Shown here: positions 33,951 through 42,028 of the stretch, piece by piece | Layout of the letters: each line of letters opens with the position of its first letter | Position numbering within the stretch: the stretch's first letter is position 1 | NCBI GenBank assembly: GCA_913045625.1 | Contig: CAJWPE010000007.1 | Span: 1-42,028 of the forward strand | DNA length: 42,028 bases | Source: an uncultured Chloroflexota bacterium | Lineage (GTDB): Bacteria > Chloroflexota > Dehalococcoidia > Lucifugimonadales > UBA826 | Direction: 5' to 3' | Notes under the pieces: model-generated | Databases searched by the model: none | What the model saw: only the letters and a program-made list of their open reading frames with translations | Told to the model about the DNA's origin: nothing | Program-made: the position numbers and the translations under genes

Positions 33951-34784
33951 TTAAGTTAAGGTTATATTATCTATAAGACGAGTAGACCCTATTTTGACAG
34001 CTATAATAATCAAATTATCATACTTAAGAGTATCAACTTCCTCAAAATGTTCAGAATCAACTATAGCCAAATAATGTAATTCAATTGATTTATCAGACTG
34101 TAGGGTCGATATAGCTTGATTAGTTAATATTTTCGAATTCGTAATCCCATTCTTCCAAGATTTATGCATCTTATTTAAAGTATGAAATATTAAATTTGCA
34201 GTAGTTTTTTCTGAATCCGACAAATAATAGTTTCTACTACTCAAAGCTAATCCATTTTCATCCCTGACAGTAGGTTGAATGGAGATTTCGACACCTAAAT
34301 TTAGTTCTTTATTAATTTTGTTTATCACTGCACATTGTTGTGCATCTTTAGCCCCAAAATAAGCTACATTTGGTCGACATATAGACAGTAATTTAGTAAC
34401 TACAGTAGCAACTCCATTAAAATGACCAGGACGAAATTGTCCTTCAAATTTTTCTGATAATTTTCCAATATTTACTGTAGTGGAGAATCCATCTGGGTAC
34501 ATTTCATCTACAGTAGGAATTAAAACAATATCAACATCTTCTTTCTTTAATAAATCCAAATCTCTTTCAATGTTTCTGGGATATTGTAAAAAATCTTCTT
34601 CAGGACCAAATTGAGTCGGATTAACAAAAATTGTGACTAAAACGATGTCGTTTTCTCGTCTAGCTGCTCGAACTAAACTTAAATGGCCTTCATGTAGGGC
34701 ACCCATAGTTGGAACTAAGCCGACTTTAGTCTCTTTTTTATGAGAAATTTTCCTAAAATCTTCTATAGATTCTATGATTTGCAT
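33951..34784 (-). CDS. panC: Pantothenate synthetase
   Basis: Joins pantoate and beta-alanine using ATP. 277 residues. VPTMGALHEGHLSLVRAA (24-41) with the HIGH-like motif, FVNPTQF, and FGAKDAQQCAVI are diagnostic. It starts 7 bases after panB, so the two form a pantothenate operon. panD was not found in the window. Confidence 0.96.
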   Translation of the reverse strand: MQIIESIEDFRKISHKKETKVGLVPTMGALHEGHLSLVRAARRENDIVLVTIFVNPTQFGPEEDFLQYPRNIERDLDLLKKEDVDIVLIPTVDEMYPDGFSTTVNIGKLSEKFEGQFRPGHFNGVATVVTKLLSICRPNVAYFGAKDAQQCAVINKINKELNLGVEISIQPTVRDENGLALSSRNYYLSDSEKTTANLIFHTLNKMHKSWKNGITNSKILTNQAISTLQSDKSIELHYLAIVDSEHFEEVDTLKYDNLIIIAVKIGSTRLIDNITLT

Positions 34785-34791
34785 TTTTAAC

Positions 34792-35610
34792 CTAATTTAA
34801 ATCAGATAAATCAGCGTGAGACATATGAATTTCATCTGGAAATTCACCTGATTTCACTTCAGTCACATAATCTTGTAAAGATTTCTTCATCAGACTAGCA
34901 ACATCAGCATATTTTTTAGCATGTTTGGGAGAAAATTCTGTATACAAACCTAATAAATCATGAAAAACCTGTACTTGGCCATCACAGGATTTACCAGCTC
35001 CGATTCCTATAGTAGGAATATCTAATTTTTCAGTAATGATTTGAGATAATTCCTCAGGAACTAATTCCAAAACTAATGAATATGCACCAGCTTCCTGAAC
35101 AATTAAAGCTTCATCAATTAAATGTTGTGCTGATTTTGTTGTTTTTCCTTGTACTTTAAATCCGCCGAATTGATTAATAGATTGTGGAGTTAGGCCCAAA
35201 TGTCCCATAACTGGAATACCAGCATCTACAATTTTCTTAATTGATGACTTAACAGATGAACCACCTTCTAGTTTGACTGATTGGCAGCCTGATTCTTTAA
35301 TTAAACGTCCGGCATTTTCTATAGCTTGCTCAGGACTAATTTGATAAGACATAAATGGTAAATCAGAGACGATATGACTTTTTTCTGTAGCCCTAACCAC
35401 CATTTGAGTATGATGAATCATATTTTCAATAGTTACTGGGATAGTAGTATCTAATCCCATCACTACCATACCTAAACTGTCACCTACTAATATCAAAGGA
35501 ATGTCAGCTTGTTCGGACAATACAGCAGATGTGTAGTCATATGCGGTGACCATGGGGATTAGCTCACCATTATTTTTCATTTTCTGAAATTTATTTATTC
35601 CAATTCTCAT
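34792..35610 (-). CDS. panB: 3-methyl-2-oxobutanoate hydroxymethyltransferase
   Basis: Makes ketopantoate from 2-oxoisovalerate and methylene-THF. 272 residues. TAYDYTSAVLSEQA, LVGDSLGMVVMG and KLEGG are conserved blocks carrying metal and substrate ligands. AGGTAAGTA precedes the ATG. It is first in panB-panC and shares the 171-base gap with the divergent secreted-protein gene. Ketopantoate reductase (panE) is not nearby. Confidence 0.96.
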   Translation of the reverse strand: MRIGINKFQKMKNNGELIPMVTAYDYTSAVLSEQADIPLILVGDSLGMVVMGLDTTIPVTIENMIHHTQMVVRATEKSHIVSDLPFMSYQISPEQAIENAGRLIKESGCQSVKLEGGSSVKSSIKKIVDAGIPVMGHLGLTPQSINQFGGFKVQGKTTKSAQHLIDEALIVQEAGAYSLVLELVPEELSQIITEKLDIPTIGIGAGKSCDGQVQVFHDLLGLYTEFSPKHAKKYADVASLMKKSLQDYVTEVKSGEFPDEIHMSHADLSDLN

Positions 35611-35781
35611 TACTTACCTAAATTTGATGGCAAAGCAATAGAACAATAAATGAAAAACTGCTCACCATCAGTTGATTGGCTGCCGATAAACTATAACATT
35701 TGTATGCAAATTTTAGTTAATACGTAGAATCACCCTAGATAATAAATAATATTCAATTACAATGATCCGCGAGGTGAAACA

Positions 35782-36486
35782 ATGAAAACTTTATTTGTCA
35801 GTGGATTTGCAATTCTTTTAGCTATTTCTGCATGGGCTACGTTAAATAACGATTCAGACATGACCCAATCTCAAAACATGGGTAATGAAGGAATAAATGT
35901 TCATGGAGACTGGGAAGTTAAAATCATAGACCCTGACGGATCTAGTGAAGTGTTTGCTTTTAAAAATGCATTAACACATAGAGGAAAACTCTTATTATTC
36001 CATTTATTTATGCCTAATGATGCAATAATACCAAGTTCTGGACCATATTCTGCACATCCTGGGTTAGAACCTAAAATACGTGTAGAGAATTTTGGAATAA
36101 TACCTCACCTATCCACTGATCCTAAAGATGAGTTTGATGGATTAGGAAACTGGATGGGTATGAGTTATCCCCCTCCAAACCAATGTGTTGATTCAATCAG
36201 TTGGAATAAAGCTGGTGACGTGATTCCGACTACTGTACATACGCTTGATAACGACGTTTTAGAATGGGAGACCCCTTATTTTCATCTTTCAGGCACCTGT
36301 GTTGTGGATTTTGGAGAATATGAGGAGGAAGGCTTTCTAACTGGTGTCTCCACAAAAATAAAGCTTGCTGATGGACAATTTTTAGAAGGTAGTGAAAAGA
36401 TCCATTTTACTGCTAAAAAACTAGATGATATTCCAGTACAAAACGATCAAATTATTCAATTATCTGTAAAAATCTCTTTTGACTAA
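35782..36486 (+). CDS. Hypothetical secreted protein
   Basis: 234 residues with a signal peptide (MKTLFVSGFAILLAISAWA, likely cleaved near residue 19-20). The mature part begins with an acidic, Asn-rich stretch and then NVHGDWEVKIIDPDGSSE, a compact beta-looking start. Two Cys residues (NQCVDS and GTCVVD) could form a disulfide outside the cytoplasm. GAGGTGA lies before the ATG. I do not recognise the family. The next gene, also secreted, starts 5 bases later, so the two are probably made and used together. Confidence 0.75.
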   Translation: MKTLFVSGFAILLAISAWATLNNDSDMTQSQNMGNEGINVHGDWEVKIIDPDGSSEVFAFKNALTHRGKLLLFHLFMPNDAIIPSSGPYSAHPGLEPKIRVENFGIIPHLSTDPKDEFDGLGNWMGMSYPPPNQCVDSISWNKAGDVIPTTVHTLDNDVLEWETPYFHLSGTCVVDFGEYEEEGFLTGVSTKIKLADGQFLEGSEKIHFTAKKLDDIPVQNDQIIQLSVKISFD

Positions 36487-36491
36487 ATGAT

Positions 36492-37073
36492 ATGAGAATC
36501 TCATTTTTACTACTCATATTAATGACTGTTTTCTACTCGAACACCTTGTCGGTTGATGCTGCTGGTCCGGTCATCGAAATAGTGATCGACGAAACCATTT
36601 CTGTTGGAACTGACAAATCAAATAAATCCAATCAAATTGATGAAAACATAAAAGTCAAAGATGAAATATCAAATCAATCTAATCAAATTGATGAAAACAT
36701 ACAAATCAAAGATGAAATCACGACTAATACAATAGAACCAGTCATAAAAGAAACACCTCTCCCTAAAACCAGAGCAGTAAAACCTACTCCTACTCCAAGC
36801 AGAAGAGTTGCGGTTGAGCAAAAATCTAATATCGACAGGTCTTCAGATACAAAATCTGAAATCCGACCAACTCCAACACCAGAAAGAAAATCCAGATGGT
36901 CATCTTTCTTTAGTCGAAGTTCTGGACGTGCAGTAGGTATGGATTCATCCCCTGAAGAGTCATCGAATACCAGTGGAAGTTGTAACAGTCCCGGAAATGA
37001 TGGATTAGCATTATTTTCAATGATTTTATTACCATTAATTTTCCGATCAAAATCCCTATTTAAATCAAAATAA
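36492..37073 (+). CDS. Secreted protein with tandem repeat and C-terminal sorting-like tail
   Basis: 193 residues. Signal peptide 1-23 (ending VDAA). Residues 45-60 and 62-77 are near-identical repeats (SNQIDEN plus KDEI), period 17. Low-complexity charged regions contain two PTPTP segments (98-102 and 126-130). The C-terminus is tripartite: GSCNSPGNDG (162-171), a hydrophobic segment (LALFSMILLPLIF, 172-184) and a basic tail RSKSLFKSK. This resembles the layout of CTERM sorting signals (Synergist-CTERM or MYXO-CTERM style, with a Cys before the helix), suggesting a processed, surface-anchored protein. The 5-base gap to the preceding gene implies translational coupling. Family not recognised. 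Confidence 0.7.
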   Translation: MRISFLLLILMTVFYSNTLSVDAAGPVIEIVIDETISVGTDKSNKSNQIDENIKVKDEISNQSNQIDENIQIKDEITTNTIEPVIKETPLPKTRAVKPTPTPSRRVAVEQKSNIDRSSDTKSEIRPTPTPERKSRWSSFFSRSSGRAVGMDSSPEESSNTSGSCNSPGNDGLALFSMILLPLIFRSKSLFKSK

Positions 37074-37102
37074 AATTACGCATAAAATAGGAACACAACA
37101 TA

Positions 37103-37132
37103 TTGAGAAAAACCAAGTAAAAATGGTACAAT
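37103..37132 (+). promoter_or_regulatory. Putative promoter of gyrB
   Basis: TTGAGA (37103-37108), 18 bases, TACAAT (37127-37132). The predicted leader is about 146 bases. It contains a 7-bp perfect stem (AGTAAAC/GTTTACT, 37184-37205), a C6T6 run, and a six-codon ORF (MMKLSI) whose TAG overlaps the gyrB ribosome site. Confidence 0.55.
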
Positions 37133-37261
37133 ATAGATCGTGAAAAAGCTTGGAATTTTACAAGAATTTACTTTATTTATTTCAGTAAACTTGAAACAGT
37201 TTACTAAAGCAAACTCCCCCCTTTTTTATCGCAACTATTACTCATAAAAATTTTATGATGA

Positions 37262-39226
<1,965 letters not shown>

Positions 39227-39227
39227 A

Positions 39228-40148
39228 TCAGTCCCACATTGAAGTAGAAAAATATCTTTCACCAATGTCGTTAAATACTGTCACGATATGTCCAGTTCGT
39301 AACTCTTCAGCTAATGTTTTTGCTCCTAACAAATAGGCTCCACATGACTGACCTACAAATATGCCTTGTCTAGCCAAAATTTTTGATACTTCATATGCTT
39401 CAATCACATCTATTTCAAGCATTCGATCAATTACTGATCTATCTAAAATTTCTGGAATAATATGACCTTCGCCCAAAGGCTTAAGGCCTTCAACTCCTGG
39501 CCATTCATCAAATTCAATACATACCACCTGAATATCCGGATTTGTTTCTTTTAATCTTCTACCAATTCCAGAAATAGTACCGCCTGTACCAACACCTCCA
39601 ACAAAATGAGTTATGAAAGGAGCCTGCTGAATGAGTTCATATCCTGTAGTTTCATAGTGAGCCTGGGGGTTATTTTGATTTGAGTATTGATCACAATAAA
39701 AATATTTCTCAGGATCTGATTCATATCGACGCTTTACTTCATACAGAGCCTCATCATAGCCCAATTGAGCGTCAGTAAAGATTAAGTTGGCACCATGAGC
39801 TATCAACCTCTTTTTTCGCTCTTCACTCGCATTTTCAGGCATTACTAACTCAACTGGATATCCTAAAACGGCTCCTATCATCGCATACGCAATTCCTGCA
39901 TTACCCGATGTAGCGTCTAAAATAGTTTTACCCGGCTTCAAATTTCCATTAATAACTGCCTCAGAAAGCATTCTTAAAACTGGCCTATCTTTAATTGATC
40001 CCCCAGGATTTAATTGCTCAAATTTAGAATAAATTGATGCCTCCCCTATATCCCAAGGTAGATTCAATTTAACTAACGGAGTATTACCAATTGAAGTAAG
40101 AGTAGGAAAATTTTGTATAAATTCTTGGATTTTTTCAGAATATGGCAA
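39228..40148 (-). CDS. Cysteine synthase (PLP-dependent, CysK/CysM type)
   Basis: Makes cysteine from O-acetylserine (or O-phosphoserine) and sulfide or thiosulfate. 306 residues. The PLP lysine lies in GGSIKDRP, the substrate loop is TSGNAGIAYA, and the phosphate-binding loop is GGVGTGGTISG. The frame starts with TTG at 40148, with AAGGA 8 bases before it; I see no better ATG nearby. CysK, CysM or OPSS identity cannot be settled by eye. The upstream gap has no Cys-rich leader ORF, in contrast to the ssuD-like gene. Confidence 0.9.
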   Translation of the reverse strand: MPYSEKIQEFIQNFPTLTSIGNTPLVKLNLPWDIGEASIYSKFEQLNPGGSIKDRPVLRMLSEAVINGNLKPGKTILDATSGNAGIAYAMIGAVLGYPVELVMPENASEERKKRLIAHGANLIFTDAQLGYDEALYEVKRRYESDPEKYFYCDQYSNQNNPQAHYETTGYELIQQAPFITHFVGGVGTGGTISGIGRRLKETNPDIQVVCIEFDEWPGVEGLKPLGEGHIIPEILDRSVIDRMLEIDVIEAYEVSKILARQGIFVGQSCGAYLLGAKTLAEELRTGHIVTVFNDIGERYFSTSMWD

Positions 40149-40238
40149 TGATTATCCTTCAAAAGTAATTTTTTATTCTATGCATTAATCATAAAAAAGT
40201 TTAATCTAGAGTCTATCCATTATAAATCGGACTGTTAA

Positions 40239-40523
<285 letters not shown>

Positions 40524-40581
40524 ACTCAAAACTATTTAAAGGACAAGTATTAGTAACTATTTAAAAATTTCAGTCCTTAGT

Positions 40582-41712
40582 TTGATTACGATGTTAATAG
40601 TCAATACAGCTGGTGCAAAAGCTGTATTAGAGAACATCAGAACCAGTAAGCAATCTTTAGAAACAAGGTTGGTTTTTGATTTAACAGATTCAGTTAATTA
40701 TAAAATCTTTACTCTTAATAGACCCAATCGATTGGTCATTGATTTATATAATGCTGAAATTAGTTCTAGCCTTAAATCATCGTATGGAAGTAATGGGTTA
40801 ATTAAGCAGATCAGGTTAGCAAGGAATAGTAGAAATAAATCAAGAATTGTAATTGAGACCACCGAGATCGTTTTTTATAAGGTAGAAAAGATTCCTAAAG
40901 GGTCTAATAAGAACTTCAGAGTTGTTGTTGATCTAAAGAAGGGTTATGAGGGCAGTAGAAAGCTTTTGGCATCATCAGTAAATCGTAATGAATTTATAGT
41001 AGCAATAGATCCAGGACATGGAGGAAAGGATCCTGGAGCAAGGGGCTCTAAGGTTATCGAAAAAGATCTAGTTTTAAAAATTTCAAAACGTTTAAAGAAA
41101 CTTATTGATTCAGAGAAAAATATGAAAGCCTTTCTAACTAGAACTGATGATAGTTTTCCATGTCCAGGAGGTAAAAAGAATTGTGCCCAGCTTGAGTCAT
41201 TGAATGAACGCATAAGCCGAGCAAAGAAGGGTAAAGCAGACCTATTAATTTCAATTCATGCTGATGCATTTACAGACCCTACAATTAGAGGGGCAACACT
41301 TTATGCTTTACCTGATTCTAGAAAAGTTTCTAAGGGAAGTGCCTACAAGATTATGTATCGACCCAAAACTAAAACAAATATCAAACTTAAATCAGGAGTT
41401 TCAAAAAGATCAATCTCTAATCTTAAAACACATCAGGTTGATACACATGACCAGAGTATTGAGATCGGTAGTCATATACTTAATGCAATGAAAAAAGATG
41501 TCAGATTAAGAAAGCTATCTCCTAGGGAAGCAGCTTTTGCAGTTCTTAAGTCAACTGAAATTGCATCAGTTCTTATAGAAACCAGTTATCTGTCCAATAA
41601 AAACGATGAAGCTTTTCTTGTCAACCCAAAAAACCAAGATAAGATAGCTAAAGCAATTGTGAAAGGAATTAAATCCTACTCTTCAGATGCAAAACAACAA
41701 TTATCAAAATAA
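40582..41712 (+). CDS. N-acetylmuramoyl-L-alanine amidase with AMIN domain (AmiB/AmiC-like)
   Basis: Cleaves the peptide from peptidoglycan, for cell separation. An N-terminal signal peptide is followed by an AMIN domain (about residues 18-105, LVFDLTDSVNYKIF and RLVIDLYNA) and an Amidase_3 domain with zinc ligands in DPGHGGKDPGA, the EKDLV Glu and SIHADA, and the catalytic Glu in ETSYLSN. This two-domain form is typical of proteobacteria. The start is uncertain: TTG 40582 or ATG 40591 leave a short signal peptide, while ATT at 40549, after AAAGGA, would give the fuller start SNYLKISVLSL. Codon use (more AAG, GTT, CTT) differs from the rest of the window. Confidence 0.88.
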   Translation: MITMLIVNTAGAKAVLENIRTSKQSLETRLVFDLTDSVNYKIFTLNRPNRLVIDLYNAEISSSLKSSYGSNGLIKQIRLARNSRNKSRIVIETTEIVFYKVEKIPKGSNKNFRVVVDLKKGYEGSRKLLASSVNRNEFIVAIDPGHGGKDPGARGSKVIEKDLVLKISKRLKKLIDSEKNMKAFLTRTDDSFPCPGGKKNCAQLESLNERISRAKKGKADLLISIHADAFTDPTIRGATLYALPDSRKVSKGSAYKIMYRPKTKTNIKLKSGVSKRSISNLKTHQVDTHDQSIEIGSHILNAMKKDVRLRKLSPREAAFAVLKSTEIASVLIETSYLSNKNDEAFLVNPKNQDKIAKAIVKGIKSYSSDAKQQLSK

Positions 41713-42028
41713 ATGCATATAGATATTATTCTCGAGCCTGACCTTGATCCTGGCCAAATAAAAGAACTCGGCGTTAAAGCTGAAGAGTATGGTGTGAATG
41801 CATTATGGACCTCAAATTATTTTTCCCACTGGGATCCTTTTCTGAGTTTAGTGCCCTTGTCTGAGTCAACCAAAGAACTCAAATTTGGCCCACTCGCAGT
41901 GAGTCCTTTTGAGATGCACCCCCTCAAGATAGCTAATTCATTAATAAGTCTGAATGAAATGAGTAATGGAAGAGCTCAGGTTGCGGTTGGAGCAGGCGAA
42001 GGTAATATCACCGCAATGGCTTTAGAGA
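41713..42028 (+). CDS. Luciferase-like (LLM) flavin/F420-dependent oxidoreductase, N-terminal part
   Basis: The ATG directly follows the amidase stop, and the frame stays open for 105 codons to the window end. The protein (MHIDIILEPDL, EEYGVNALWTSNY, LKFGPLAVSPFEMHP, NGRAQVAVGAGEG) has the TIM-barrel pattern of luciferase-like monooxygenases and F420-dependent reductases. The flavin type and substrate cannot be told. It belongs to the same possibly foreign segment as the amidase. Confidence 0.8.
   Translation, partial: MHIDIILEPDLDPGQIKELGVKAEEYGVNALWTSNYFSHWDPFLSLVPLSESTKELKFGPLAVSPFEMHPLKIANSLISLNEMSNGRAQVAVGAGEGNITAMALE

Noticed and set aside
35611-35690. A 16-codon ORF (M-V-S-S-F-S-F-I-V-L-L-L-C-H-Q-I) on the minus strand ending in the panB ribosome site, with a 5-bp stem followed by T5, suggestive of branched-chain attenuation.
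   Set aside because: The stem is weak, there is no clear promoter or antiterminator, and AT-rich DNA often yields such hydrophobic short ORFs. Not comparable in strength to the ssuD leader.

Overview
This is a compact, AT-rich (by eye about two-thirds A+T) stretch of a free-living, probably marine bacterial genome. Gaps are short, many stops and starts overlap, and TAA stops and A/T-ending codons dominate. Several family III CoA-transferases, an SsuD-type flavin monooxygenase, a PAC2-family protein, a thiolase/DUF35 pair, an E1-alpha/E1-beta/E2/E3 pyruvate dehydrogenase and an Ala/Pro-linker BMP lipoprotein together suggest an AT-rich marine Chloroflexota (SAR202-like) bacterium. That assignment is inference; an AT-rich marine actinobacterium is the main alternative.

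Layout. 1-3374: end of a MATE transporter, then a sulfur block. ssuD-like and msrB lie on the minus strand and an ssuE-like reductase diverges on the plus strand. The ssuD leader holds a 26-codon ORF with three consecutive Cys codons followed by an intrinsic terminator, which reads as a cysteine-sensing attenuator. 3375-10505: acyl-CoA block with a CitE-like lyase, three family III CoA-transferases, a stand-alone 10-formyl-THF hydrolase-like protein, a PAC2 protein and a frameshifted NTF2-like gene. 10591-14433: GMP reductase, a zinc alcohol dehydrogenase and a GMC oxidoreductase. 14529-17990: tRNA-Asn, a PH-domain membrane protein, a SAP-like small protein, DegV, and a thiolase-like/DUF35 pair in which the thiolase frame is broken by an in-frame TGA. 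17998-23975: a minus-strand purine salvage and nucleoside-uptake operon (apt, BMP lipoprotein, ATPase, two permeases, hpt). 24160-25462: an unknown membrane-anchored protein, a PrxQ-type peroxiredoxin, and a tRNA-Phe/tRNA-Gly transcription unit. 25608-31183: lpd-pdhA-pdhB-pdhC-nudC. 31251-35610: an unknown membrane protein, an MFS transporter with a long palindrome at its start, surE, panC and panB. 35782-37073: two secreted proteins of unknown function, the second with a C-terminal sorting-signal-like tail. 37286-40148: gyrB and a cysteine synthase.

The last 1.5 kb looks foreign. The NAD-dependent DNA ligase gene stops after about 90 codons in the middle of a conserved segment, and is followed at once by a proteobacterial-style AMIN-domain amidase and a partial luciferase-like oxidoreductase. 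An assembly chimera near 40500-40515 is the simplest explanation, with a real recombination junction as the alternative.

The most interesting signal is the cysteine leader-peptide attenuator at 2657-2840, apparently translated from a leaderless transcript. Other points are the thiolase UGA within a GC-rich patch, the 28-bp palindrome over the MFS start, and imperfect direct repeats flanking an unknown membrane-protein gene.
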